Positions 1 to 7,627 of a DNA stretch of 53,253 bases are shown here, piece after piece. The notes beneath the pieces are model-generated. The model searched no databases. It was not told where the DNA came from and was given only the letters and a program-made list of their open reading frames with translations. The DNA comes from an uncultured Dehalococcoidia bacterium. Lineage in GTDB: Bacteria; Chloroflexota; Dehalococcoidia; Lucifugimonadales; CAJWUJ01. A program made the translations under genes and the position numbers. Location: assembly GCA_913047625.1 (NCBI GenBank), contig CAJWUJ010000008.1, positions 1 to 53,253 on the forward strand, in the 5' to 3' direction. Every line of letters begins with the position of its first letter. The first letter of the stretch is position 1.

Positions 1-449
1 TTCTTATAAAAAAATTTTTTAGCTTGAGATATTTAGGTCAAGAACATGCTCTTGATGTTGAAATCCTAGAAAGTGACTCTATCGAAAGTTTAAAATTAAA
101 ATTTGGAGATATTCATGAAGAAAGGTATGGTCACAAATTCGATGAAGAAGTTGAAGTAGTATCTGTTAGAACAAAAGTTATTGCAGAAGTATCAAAACCA
201 AATCTCTCTCAAATGAATGAAAAATATGTTTTGAATAATAATCCACAAAAAACGAGAATTTATAGTTTTTCAAAAAATGATTTTGTTGAGGCTTCATTGC
301 TAAATAGAAATAATTTAGCAACAAATAATTGGTTAAATGGTCCACTTATCGTAAAGGAAAATACCTCAATTACAGTTATTGATATAGGGCAGAAGGTAAT
401 GACAAATGAACATGGTTTGATGGTTATAAAGAAAGATAATGAGAAGTAA
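1..449 (+). CDS. Hydantoinase/oxoprolinase subunit A (HyuA), C-terminal end only
   Basis: The frame is open from base 3 at the window edge to the stop at 447-449, so this is the 3' end of a gene that begins outside the window. The visible piece, with the RYLGQEH motif followed by a FGDIHEERYGH segment, matches the C-terminal region of N-methylhydantoinase A / 5-oxoprolinase alpha subunits, which hydrolyse cyclic amides with ATP. The stop overlaps the HyuB start by 11 bases, which implies translational coupling of the two subunits. An internal TTG at 24 could be mistaken for a start, but the homology runs through it. The ATP-binding half is not visible, so substrate cannot be judged. Confidence 0.8.
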   Translation, partial: LIKKFFSLRYLGQEHALDVEILESDSIESLKLKFGDIHEERYGHKFDEEVEVVSVRTKVIAEVSKPNLSQMNEKYVLNNNPQKTRIYSFSKNDFVEASLLNRNNLATNNWLNGPLIVKENTSITVIDIGQKVMTNEHGLMVIKKDNEK

Positions 450-2157
450 TAATCCTAATCCAGCAGACATTGAAATAATTAGGAATCTTTTTCTTTCTGC
501 AGCAGAACAAATGCGCAGGACATTGGTCAGAACGGCTTTTAATGCTGTAATTTATGAGGTTTTAGATTTTGGTATTTCTATTGCCGATAGATCAAGAAGA
601 ATGATTTCTGAAGCAGCTGGTATTACTTCTTTTATTGGAGCCAATGATTTTGCACTTAATAAACTTGTTGATTATCTTGGAGTAGACTGTTTTGAAGATG
701 GTGATATAGTCATTTTAAATTATCCTTATTGGAATTCAGCACATGCGCCGGATGCCCTGTTAATGGCACCTGTCTTTATTGATGGGATAGAAGAGCCTGA
801 AATTTATTTATGCGTGAGGGCACATTGGCTTGATATAGGAGCAAAAGATGGTGGTTATGTGATTGATTCAGACAATATTCATCAGGAAGGTTTGATATTG
901 CCTGGAGTTAAACTTGTAAAGAAAGGTGTTATTGACGAAGAAATACTAAATATAATTAAATTTAACTCTCGTTTGCCCGATCTTATAGTTGGTGATTTTA
1001 ATGCTCAAATTTCAGCTATTAAGACGGGCGAGAAGTGTGTTAGAGATGCGTATGATAAATATGGAGTAGATACGGTACGCGAATCTCTTCAGGTGTTGAT
1101 AGAACATTCAGAAAATGAGGCAAAGGAGGCTGTAACTAAATTACCGAATGGGTCATGGGAAGCCGAAGAGTGGTTGGATGATGACGGTATATCGGATGAT
1201 ATGATTCGTATGGCGGTCAAGGTTACAATAGATGGGGATCGTTTTGTCGCAGACTATAGTAAGTCAGATCCTATGGTTTCTGGCCCTGTGAATATGCCTT
1301 TCGGAGCAACCAAGACTATGGCTAAAACATATTTTAAGTATCTAACAACTCCAGATATCCCTAATAATCACGGTCATTATTCTCCTCTAGAAGTTATAGC
1401 TCCTGAAGGTAATTTGTTTCATGCAGTTTATCCTTCTGCGACATATATGCTTTGGACTAAAATGGTAGCATTTGAGTTGATAGCAAAAGCTCTATCACAG
1501 GCATTAGAAACTATACCAGCCTCATCAGGTGGAGATGAACCAGGATTTATGTCTATGGGTACCCATGTTCGTACGGGTAAGAATTTTGTTGTAAGCAACA
1601 ACGAAGGTATTGGTTGGGGTGCTACATATCAACATGATGGTGCAAATGCTCTCCAGCATCCTTCTACAAGTTCTGTTAGAAATACCTCTGTTGAAGTTTT
1701 AGAGCATATATCGAATATTTTCCATGATAGATTGGAGCTTATAACTGATTCAGCTGGAGCAGGCAGGTTCCGTGGTGGAGTAGGTATTCGCAGGGATGTT
1801 TCATTTATAGCGGATTCAGAAATTATTTCTATGAAGAAGAAAACAAAAACTTCTGGTTGGGGTCTCAATGGAGGGCGTGCTGATAGCAAAAACAAAATGA
1901 TTATATGGCCTGGAACAGATAAAGAGAAGCATGTCGGTATGTACAGGACATTTATGAAAAAAGGAGAATCATTCCAGAATTATAGTGCTGGAGGAGGTGG
2001 ATGGGGTAATCCTAAGGAACGTGATCCAGGTTTAGTCTTGGATGACGTTATTGCGGAGAAGGTTTCAGTGGAGCGCGCAGAAAAAGTTTATGGGGTTATA
2101 ATTGAACCTTCTACCAGAGTGATCGATTACGATAAGACTCGGAAGATCAGGAAATAG
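439..2157 (+). CDS. Hydantoinase/oxoprolinase subunit B (HyuB)
   Basis: A 572-residue protein of the HyuB family, the partner of HyuA in ATP-dependent hydrolysis of hydantoins, 5-oxoproline or related lactams in the cytoplasm. The N-terminus (PADIEIIRNLFLSAAEQM then RRTLVRTAF), the GDIVILNYPYWNSAHAPD block near residue 95 and the glycine-rich GGGGWGNPKERDP block near residue 520 are family signatures, and the length is normal. It starts inside the end of the upstream HyuA gene, so the two form an operon. A second complete HyuA lies at 30731-32809 without its own HyuB. The family cannot be assigned to a substrate from sequence alone. Confidence 0.9.
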   Translation: MRSNNPNPADIEIIRNLFLSAAEQMRRTLVRTAFNAVIYEVLDFGISIADRSRRMISEAAGITSFIGANDFALNKLVDYLGVDCFEDGDIVILNYPYWNSAHAPDALLMAPVFIDGIEEPEIYLCVRAHWLDIGAKDGGYVIDSDNIHQEGLILPGVKLVKKGVIDEEILNIIKFNSRLPDLIVGDFNAQISAIKTGEKCVRDAYDKYGVDTVRESLQVLIEHSENEAKEAVTKLPNGSWEAEEWLDDDGISDDMIRMAVKVTIDGDRFVADYSKSDPMVSGPVNMPFGATKTMAKTYFKYLTTPDIPNNHGHYSPLEVIAPEGNLFHAVYPSATYMLWTKMVAFELIAKALSQALETIPASSGGDEPGFMSMGTHVRTGKNFVVSNNEGIGWGATYQHDGANALQHPSTSSVRNTSVEVLEHISNIFHDRLELITDSAGAGRFRGGVGIRRDVSFIADSEIISMKKKTKTSGWGLNGGRADSKNKMIIWPGTDKEKHVGMYRTFMKKGESFQNYSAGGGGWGNPKERDPGLVLDDVIAEKVSVERAEKVYGVIIEPSTRVIDYDKTRKIRK

Positions 2158-2176
2158 GTAAGATATTATTGAGATA

Positions 2177-2185
2177 TGCTATAAT
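2177..2185 (+). promoter_or_regulatory. Extended -10 promoter for the FmdB-like gene and dtd
   Basis: TGCTATAAT is a perfect extended -10 element (TG-n-TATAAT) about 115 bases upstream of the zinc-ribbon gene, in the gap after HyuB. No convincing -35 hexamer sits 17 bases upstream, which is usual for extended -10 promoters. The call is from sequence only. Confidence 0.5.
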
Positions 2186-2299
2186 GACCGTGCCTATGTT
2201 AGTCTTTTGTTTCGGAAGAAGTTCTGAATATCTGGTCTAGTTTACAGCTTTCCTGGATGGGTTAGTCGGTTTTGTGTTCTTACGTTATGGAGGTTTCAT

Positions 2300-2614
2300 T
2301 TGCCAACTTATGATTATCAATGTACTGTTTGCGGAGTAATTTTTGAAATGCGACAGGGGTTTGATGCTGAGCCTACTCAAAGTTGTACAGAATGCGGTAG
2401 TCCATCGAGAAGACGATTCCACCCTGTAGGAGTTATCTACAAAGGTACCGGGTTTTATACCACTGACTACAAAAGAAAGAATGCAGATGTTCCATCTTCT
2501 TCTAGTAGTGATGTAAAATCTTCTGAAAAATCAGAGACTCCGAAGCCTGCCGACAGTACTCCATCCAAAGATTCCAATAGCCAAACATCTACGAACCCCT
2601 CTAAGAGCGAATAA
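2300..2614 (+). CDS. FmdB-family zinc ribbon protein
   Basis: A 104-residue protein starting MPTYDYQCTVCG, with a second pair CTECG, so two CxxC knuckles within the first 36 residues, as in the FmdB/CxxC_CxxC_SSSS putative regulatory family. The ribbon is followed by the usual GTGFYTTDYK segment and then a low-complexity Ser/Lys/Thr/Pro tail of about 45 residues that is likely disordered. The start is TTG at 2300, supported by GGAGG at 2289-2293. It is followed one base later by dtd, so both are probably co-transcribed. The molecular role of the family is not settled. Confidence 0.85.
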   Translation: MPTYDYQCTVCGVIFEMRQGFDAEPTQSCTECGSPSRRRFHPVGVIYKGTGFYTTDYKRKNADVPSSSSSDVKSSEKSETPKPADSTPSKDSNSQTSTNPSKSE

Positions 2615-2615
2615 A

Positions 2616-3086
2616 TTGAGGGCCTTTATTCAAAGGGTCGTTCAGGCTAAAGTTACCGTTCAATCGATTGTCCATGCACAGATAGAGTCAGGACTGGTGG
2701 TCTTTGTGGGCGTAGCTCACGGAGATACTGATGAAGATATTGATTTTATTGTTAACAAAACTGTGAATCTCCGCATTTTCTCTGATATTGATGGGAAGTT
2801 TAACTTTTCTTGTAAAGAAGTAAACGCCCAAATTTTAGTAGTTAGTCAATTTACATTATTTGCAGAGATTCGTAAGGGTAACAGACCTAGCTTCTTTTCA
2901 GCAGCGCCACCTGACGAAGCGAAGCGCATGTTTTGTAAAGTGGTGGACCGTTTTACAGCTACCGGGTTGACTACAAAGACTGGGCAATTCCAAGAACATA
3001 TGATGGTTGACTTAAGCAATGATGGCCCTGTCAGTTTACTGGTTGATTCAGTGGTGAGGCATCATCCTAGAAGGCCTGCTAGTTGA
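2616..3086 (+). CDS. dtd: D-aminoacyl-tRNA deacylase
   Basis: A 156-residue enzyme that hydrolyses D-amino acids (and glycine mischarged on tRNA-Ala) from tRNA, a proofreading step in the cytoplasm. The start MRAFIQRVVQAKVTV, the SQFTLFAEIRKGNRPSF block near residue 77 and the C-terminal NDGPVSLLVDS motif, which carries the Gly-Pro pair used for chiral rejection, are all family hallmarks. Length is normal. The start is TTG at 2616, one base after the stop of the zinc-ribbon gene, so translation is probably coupled. The gene converges on nadC, 88 bases away. Confidence 0.93.
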   Translation: MRAFIQRVVQAKVTVQSIVHAQIESGLVVFVGVAHGDTDEDIDFIVNKTVNLRIFSDIDGKFNFSCKEVNAQILVVSQFTLFAEIRKGNRPSFFSAAPPDEAKRMFCKVVDRFTATGLTTKTGQFQEHMMVDLSNDGPVSLLVDSVVRHHPRRPAS

Positions 3087-3174
3087 GCGCACATGTTGTG
3101 GTTCACTTACTCGCCTTTGCTGGTGTGTGTGATAAATTCAGATATATAGTCTGATTCCCACTTATCCTTAAATG

Positions 3175-4065
3175 CTAGATCTCATCGGCTATTTTCAGAC
3201 TCATATCGAGCGCTTGTACAGAATGGGTTAATTTCCCAATGGAAATTATGTCTACTCCTGCTTTAGCAATAGCTACTATTGAAGATTCGTTGATGCCTCC
3301 CGACGCTTCTATTAGCGACCGGTTCTTTGCGAGAACTGTTACCTGAGACATCTGTTCTGCAGTCATATTATCAAGTAATATAAGATCTGCTCCTGCCTCT
3401 ATCGCTGTGGTTGCGTCCTCGACAGATTCGACTTCGATTTCAACTTTAATTGTATGAGGAGCATTATGCTTAGCCTGTTCAATTATATCCGCAAGGGAAT
3501 AGCCCCGATTCCTCATTATTTTGATATGGGTGTCCTTTATCAGGATACCGTCTCCTAAATGCAATCTGTGGTTTTTGCCACCACCTATTTCTACAGCATA
3601 CTTATCTAGTTTGCGAAATCCTGGAAGGGTTTTTCTCGTATCAACGACTGATACTGAGTAGTCTTTTACTAGTTCTACGTACTTATTTGTTACTGAAGCT
3701 ATACCACTCATTCGTTGTAAAAAGTTTAGAGCTGTTCTTTCAGCTGCCAAAATACTTGGGAGTGACCCGTAGATTTGTCCAATTATATCTCCAGGTTTGA
3801 TACGGGATCCGTCGCCTCCTTGTGGCAGTGGGATACCCTCAGGGGTTTCAAGAAGAGGTTTGGTAGACAAGGAGCTGTCCAGGGTTTTAAACACTTCAAG
3901 TGCAACGTCTGTTCCTGCAAGAATACCTTTTCCTTTGGTTACGATATAAGCTGTTCCTACTATGCCTGCAGGAAGAAGAGATTTGCTAGTGGCGTCCCAG
4001 GAGGCTTGATCTTCTTCGAGAGCGTTGCATATGAGTCGGTAGACTTCGGGTGATTTGTGTAGCAT
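3175..4065 (-). CDS. nadC: Nicotinate-nucleotide diphosphorylase (quinolinate phosphoribosyltransferase)
   Basis: A 296-residue enzyme that converts quinolinate and PRPP to nicotinate mononucleotide, CO2 and pyrophosphate in NAD synthesis. The ERTALNFLQRMSGIA block (about residue 109), the VVDTRKTLPGFRKLDKYAV segment and the GGGKNHRLHLGDGILIKD segment carry the conserved Arg, His and Lys residues of the active site. The late LILLDNMT motif and the EASGGI motif complete the type II PRTase barrel. It lies 17 bases downstream of miaB on the same strand, so the two may share a transcript. No nadA or nadB is seen in the window. Confidence 0.95.
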   Translation of the reverse strand: MLHKSPEVYRLICNALEEDQASWDATSKSLLPAGIVGTAYIVTKGKGILAGTDVALEVFKTLDSSLSTKPLLETPEGIPLPQGGDGSRIKPGDIIGQIYGSLPSILAAERTALNFLQRMSGIASVTNKYVELVKDYSVSVVDTRKTLPGFRKLDKYAVEIGGGKNHRLHLGDGILIKDTHIKIMRNRGYSLADIIEQAKHNAPHTIKVEIEVESVEDATTAIEAGADLILLDNMTAEQMSQVTVLAKNRSLIEASGGINESSIVAIAKAGVDIISIGKLTHSVQALDMSLKIADEI

Positions 4066-4082
4066 AGTAGTAATTGGAATAT

Positions 4083-5408
4083 TTACTTCAAGGCAATCGG
4101 AAATGTGGTTTTCCTGGAAGTTATATTAGGAGTATTGATTAGTTTTCCCTGAAGTGACCATGGACCAGTAGAGGAAATATGGACATTTACAAGTTGGCCA
4201 GTGAAGTCATTATGATGTTCGAAGAATACCAATTTGTCGGTTCGTGTTCTACCTTGCCATTTGCCTTTATTTTGTGTTTCTACTAATACTTCCACTGTAG
4301 TTCCAAGTAGACGCTGATTATTTCGTATAGCAACGTCTTTTTGGAGTTCTTCAATCTTCCTCACTCGTTCTTTTTTCTCCAGTTGAGGGACATCGTCTTG
4401 AAGCTTTCTGTCAGCAATAGTGCCCTTTCGAGTTGAGTAGGGGGAGACATGGACTTTGTCGAATTTCATGTCTCGAATCATTTCATGTGACTTTGTGAAT
4501 TCAGCATCAGTTTCACTGCAAAAGCCAACAATTAAGTCTGTGGTGATAGAAACGTCAGGGATTTGACTTCTTATTGATTTCACCAAGCGTCGGTATTGAT
4601 CATTGGTATATCCTCTTCGCATGATTTCAAGAATCCTATCAGCTCCTGCCTGAAACGGTAAATTAAAGTGTTCACAGACTTTCGGAAGAGTAGCAACTGC
4701 TTCAATTATGTCTGGGCTCATATCATTGGGATGCGATGTTAAGAATCGAATTCTAAGGAGATTGGGAATTTCGTTAATGGCATAAAGCAAGTCTGCCAAA
4801 CTTTTCTTCTGAGTAAAATCATGGCCGTATGAATCGACGTTTTGACCAAGTAGTGTGATTTCTCGAACGCCCCTGTCAACCAGGAGTTCGCACTCATGGG
4901 TTAGTTCTTCAATAGTGCGACTTTTCTCTCTCCCTCTTCGGTAAGGGATGATGCAAAAACTGCAGAATTTGTCACATCCGTGGATGATTGGTACATATGC
5001 TGAAATCTGAGGTCTGACTGGAGTAAGATTCTTAATACAGCTTTCTATATCCATATTCAGACGATTTGCTACACTTTCGATGAGTGGCTCAAATTGCTGA
5101 GGACGCATAAACAAGTCTACGTGTGGAAATCGTTCCTTAAGATTTTTGTTGTCTGGTCCAACCATACAACCCATAACTGCAAATAGTTTTTCTGGATTTG
5201 CACGCTTGTAGCTTTTAAACGAGTCAATGAAGCCAGAAGCTTTATCTTCAGAACTTTGGCGTACTACGCAGGTGTTTGCTACTACAATATCAGCTGATTT
5301 AGTATCGCTTATGTGGCGTAACCCGAGTTGCTCTAACCCCGAAGATAAGCGTTCCGAGTCAGCCTTATTCATTTGGCAGCCGGTTGTCCAGATATTGAAT
5401 GATTCCAC
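4083..5408 (-). CDS. miaB: tRNA-2-methylthio-N6-dimethylallyladenosine synthase
   Basis: A 441-residue radical-SAM methylthiotransferase that adds a methylthio group to i6A37 of tRNA. The N-terminal MTTase domain has the three cluster cysteines (C11, C47, C81). The radical-SAM triad CDKFCSFC is at residues 145-152. The C-terminal 70 residues look like a TRAM RNA-binding domain. Architecture and length fit MiaB rather than MtaB or RimO (start MESFNIWTTGCQMN, HGCDKFCSFCIIPYRRGRE). The gene sits directly downstream of a tRNA-Ser gene on the same strand. Assignment to MiaB rather than another MTTase is by overall motif similarity. Confidence 0.93.
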   Translation of the reverse strand: MESFNIWTTGCQMNKADSERLSSGLEQLGLRHISDTKSADIVVANTCVVRQSSEDKASGFIDSFKSYKRANPEKLFAVMGCMVGPDNKNLKERFPHVDLFMRPQQFEPLIESVANRLNMDIESCIKNLTPVRPQISAYVPIIHGCDKFCSFCIIPYRRGREKSRTIEELTHECELLVDRGVREITLLGQNVDSYGHDFTQKKSLADLLYAINEIPNLLRIRFLTSHPNDMSPDIIEAVATLPKVCEHFNLPFQAGADRILEIMRRGYTNDQYRRLVKSIRSQIPDVSITTDLIVGFCSETDAEFTKSHEMIRDMKFDKVHVSPYSTRKGTIADRKLQDDVPQLEKKERVRKIEELQKDVAIRNNQRLLGTTVEVLVETQNKGKWQGRTRTDKLVFFEHHNDFTGQLVNVHISSTGPWSLQGKLINTPNITSRKTTFPIALK

Positions 5409-5444
5409 TGTCGGTATCCGTATTAATCTATTGTTGTTATAAAA

Positions 5445-5534
5445 TGGCGGAGGGAATGGGATTCGAACCCATGTGGGGGGTTACCCCTCCCGCTTAGCAG
5501 GCGGGCGCACTAGACCAGACTATGCGATCCCTCC
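5445..5534 (-). tRNA. tRNA-Ser (anticodon GCT)
   Basis: On the minus strand the 5' arm GGAGGGA (5528-5534) pairs with TCCCTCC (5449-5455), followed by discriminator G and an encoded CCA (5445-5447). The anticodon stem CCCGC/GCGGG encloses the loop CTGCTAA, giving anticodon GCT. The T-loop reads GGTTCGAATCCC. A long variable arm (GAGGGGTAACCCCCC region) marks a class II serine tRNA. It reads AGC/AGT codons. It lies 36 bases upstream of miaB. Confidence 0.95.
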
Positions 5535-5548
5535 TCCGCTTTGATGCA

Positions 5549-5577
5549 ATGATATCAACGCTGAATATGCTAAGCAA
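5549..5577 (-). promoter_or_regulatory. Promoter of the tRNA-Ser gene
   Basis: On the minus strand TTGCTT (5572-5577) and TATCAT (5549-5554) are separated by 17 bases and lie about 15 bases upstream of the tRNA 5' end. This is a good sigma-70-type match with the spacing expected for a short-leader stable RNA gene. Confidence 0.5.
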
Positions 5578-5597
5578 CTATAATCAAAGAAAACTGG

Positions 5598-6296
5598 TCA
5601 GACTGTGCTCGAAGAATGATTAATTTCGCAGGCCACCCACTCCTGTCTATTTTCAAATACTTCCTTTTTCCATATAGGAACATCTGTCTTGATTTTGTCG
5701 ACTATCCAGGGTATTGCTAAGAATGATGCTCTCCTATGAGGAGAACTAACGCAGACGACTAAACTGGTTTCCTGTGACTTAACAATCCCTATGCGATGCT
5801 GGATGATTACTTGATCGATTTGGAACTTATTTTTTGCTTCTGCAATAATTTGATTAATGAGTTTTTCTGCCATTTCATTGTATGCTTCATACTCCAGATG
5901 AATCACTTTATCCTCATTTGTATATTTGCGGGCGACGCCTTGGAAACACAAAATCGAACCGTTGTAATCTGATTTTAGGGATCTGCTTATAACTTCAACA
6001 TCAATTTTGTCAGTCGTAATAATATCCATACTTCCTCCACTTACAGGTGGTATTAATGCCAGTTCATCATGTGCTCGTAACAGATGGTTATGTTCTGCAT
6101 AACTTTGGTTGACAGCTACAACTGTACTGGATCTGCCTGGTGATAGGCTTGGATGTTCGTTAAATAGCAGTTCCAGAACATCACTCACTGAAGACGAATT
6201 CGGAATTAACATATTAATCGTAGACTTACCCGTAGCTTCTCTGTATTGTGCAAAAAGACGTACTGTTATTGGGATTTCTCCACTATTTTGGCCCAT
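5598..6296 (-). CDS. Fused molybdopterin synthase, MoaD-MoaE
   Basis: A 232-residue fusion of the two subunits of molybdopterin synthase, which inserts sulfur into precursor Z (cPMP). Residues 1-88 are a MoaD/ThiS-like ubiquitin fold ending in Gly87-Gly88; in free MoaD this diglycine is the C-terminus that carries the thiocarboxylate. Residues 92-232 are MoaE, with HRIGIVKSQETSLVV and the HRRASF then DVPIWKKE motifs containing the active-site lysines. I chose the ATG at 6296, preceded by AGAGG; a longer reading from 6362 would run through a TATAAT box and adds residues not found in MoaD. The fusion resembles mycobacterial MoaX. No other molybdenum cofactor gene is in the window. Confidence 0.88.
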   Translation of the reverse strand: MGQNSGEIPITVRLFAQYREATGKSTINMLIPNSSSVSDVLELLFNEHPSLSPGRSSTVVAVNQSYAEHNHLLRAHDELALIPPVSGGSMDIITTDKIDVEVISRSLKSDYNGSILCFQGVARKYTNEDKVIHLEYEAYNEMAEKLINQIIAEAKNKFQIDQVIIQHRIGIVKSQETSLVVCVSSPHRRASFLAIPWIVDKIKTDVPIWKKEVFENRQEWVACEINHSSSTV

Positions 6297-6350
6297 TAAA
6301 TGCCTCTGTTTTATAAGATTCAAAAATCCTTGAGCGAATATTTGTAGTGA

Positions 6351-6356
6351 ATTATA
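6351..6356 (-). promoter_or_regulatory. Possible -10 box for moaD-moaE
   Basis: A perfect TATAAT on the minus strand lies about 55 bases upstream of the preferred MoaD-MoaE start. No good -35 is found at 16-18 bases, so this is a weak call, but it argues against the longer reading frame starting at 6362. Confidence 0.3.
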
Positions 6357-6414
6357 CCCCAATTACCTACGAAAATTAATCAATTAAGAAAATGTTTGCT
6401 ACTTGTCTGTTAAG

Positions 6415-6444
6415 TTGACATCTGTTTTGGATAGCTAATACAAT
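6415..6444 (+). promoter_or_regulatory. Promoter of the rpsP operon
   Basis: TTGACA (6415-6420) and TACAAT (6439-6444) with an 18-base spacer form a strong sigma-70-type promoter. The predicted transcript would carry a leader of roughly 110 bases before rpsP. That leader contains a small hairpin, TTGGAA / TTCCAA with a 7-base loop, around 6482-6500. Confidence 0.65.
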
Positions 6445-6559
6445 GATCCCTGACTTCGGTTTAGTTTGTCACTGATGACATTGGAAAACACACTTCCAAC
6501 TACTGAATTCCTATTGAAATTGATACTCTCGATATATTGATAATTTAAGGTAGAATTTG

Positions 6560-6808
6560 ATGTTAAGGATAAGACTTAGACGTGTAGGCAAGAAGAAACA
6601 ACCTAGTTATAGGGTAGTAGTGGCGGATGCACGCTCCCCCAGAGACGGTAGGTTTGTGGATAAAGTAGGATTTTATAATCCGCTCACTGATCCCCCCACT
6701 GTAAATATTGACCAGGACAAATTGCAGTCATGGATAAAAAAAGGTGCAGTGCCCACTGAATCTGTCCAAAGACTTCTTAGTATTAAGACAGAAGTACCAC
6801 AGTCCTAG
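6560..6808 (+). CDS. rpsP: 30S ribosomal protein S16
   Basis: An 82-residue protein, the usual size of S16, a small-subunit protein needed for 30S assembly. The start MLRIRLRRVGKKKQPSYRVV and the ARSPRDGRFVDKVGFYNP block are diagnostic. I chose ATG 6560 over the adjoining TTG at 6557 because all family members start one residue before the Leu-Arg-Ile pattern; AAGG lies 9 bases upstream. It leads an operon with khpA and rimM, the standard order in many bacteria, and a strong promoter lies about 115 bases upstream. Confidence 0.97.
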   Translation: MLRIRLRRVGKKKQPSYRVVVADARSPRDGRFVDKVGFYNPLTDPPTVNIDQDKLQSWIKKGAVPTESVQRLLSIKTEVPQS

Positions 6809-6811
6809 ATC

Positions 6812-7042
6812 ATGAAAGAACTAGTTGAATACATAGCAAAAAATCTTGTAGACGATCCTGATTCAGTGAAAGTCGAAGAGACTCAAGAGGAACAGGGTTT
6901 TGTGAGTGTGACTCTAGAGGTTAATCCTCAGGATAAAGGGAAGGTTATTGGTCGCCAAGGTCGTGTGGCCAAATCTATGCGAACTCTTTTACGAGTAATG
7001 GCTGTTAAAGATGATGTTCGTGTAAACCTAGAAATCCTCTAG
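6812..7042 (+). CDS. khpA: KH-domain RNA-binding protein KhpA
   Basis: A 76-residue single KH-domain protein with the GxxG loop IGRQGR at about residues 48-53. This is the YlqC/KhpA family, which binds RNA and commonly sits between rpsP and rimM. It starts three bases after the rpsP stop. Family members affect cell division and ribosome-related RNA in Gram-positive bacteria; the role here is inferred from similarity and gene order. Confidence 0.92.
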   Translation: MKELVEYIAKNLVDDPDSVKVEETQEEQGFVSVTLEVNPQDKGKVIGRQGRVAKSMRTLLRVMAVKDDVRVNLEIL

Positions 7043-7048
7043 TTTTGG

Positions 7049-7564
7049 TTGTTTAATAGTCATACGAATTCATATCCCACTTGCATGAATGTCGAAGTCG
7101 CTAAAATTCTTTCTCCGCGTGGACTAAATGGGTCTATCAATGTAGCTGTCTATTCAGATAGAAGTGATAGATTTGAGGTAGGCAATAAGGTAATGCTCCA
7201 AGGAGTTGAACATCGTATTGTTTTTGCTGAAATTAAAGGAAGCCACGGGATAATCAGACTGTCTGGGGTAACGTCTTCTGATGATGTTGACCGATTGAAA
7301 GATAGTCTCATCTATATTGATGAAAAAGATTTAAATGAACTACCGGAAGGCGAGTATTATTATTTCCATATCATAGGAAGCACGGTGATAGATTGTATGG
7401 GTAGGAACTATGGAACGGTTCAGGAAATTTTGACTACTGGGGCAAATGACGTTTATGTAATCCATAATGGGGATAAGGAATTGTTGATTCCAGCAGTTAA
7501 GAGTGTTGTTCAGAAGATAGATATAGCTACAAAAACTATAACGATTACGCCACGTCAGGATTAA
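7049..7564 (+). CDS. rimM: Ribosome maturation factor RimM
   Basis: About 160-171 residues; binds S19 and assists maturation of the 16S rRNA 3' domain. The N-terminal barrel (VEVAKILSPRGLNGSINV) and the PRC-barrel C-terminal half (YYFHIIGSTVIDCMGRNYG, then ELLIPAVKSVV) are typical. Start is uncertain: TTG 7049 gives 171 residues, while ATG 7085 gives MNVEVAKIL, which fits the family N-terminus better; neither has a clear Shine-Dalgarno. It follows khpA by six bases. The usual downstream trmD and rplS are absent here and yebC follows instead. Confidence 0.9.
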   Translation: MFNSHTNSYPTCMNVEVAKILSPRGLNGSINVAVYSDRSDRFEVGNKVMLQGVEHRIVFAEIKGSHGIIRLSGVTSSDDVDRLKDSLIYIDEKDLNELPEGEYYYFHIIGSTVIDCMGRNYGTVQEILTTGANDVYVIHNGDKELLIPAVKSVVQKIDIATKTITITPRQD

Positions 7565-7627
7565 CTGAGATTTTGACCTGAAAATTACAAAATGCTAACA
7601 TTAGGATCTATCTATGGAGCGTTGCTG

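Noticed and set aside
3087-3174. Possible terminator between dtd and nadC (TCAGA/TCTGA stem)
   Set aside because: The stem is only five pairs with no T-run, too weak to call.
6297-6362. Upstream extension of the MoaD-MoaE gene
   Set aside because: It would contain a TATAAT box and lacks a ribosome binding site, while ATG 6296 has AGAGG and matches the MoaD N-terminus.
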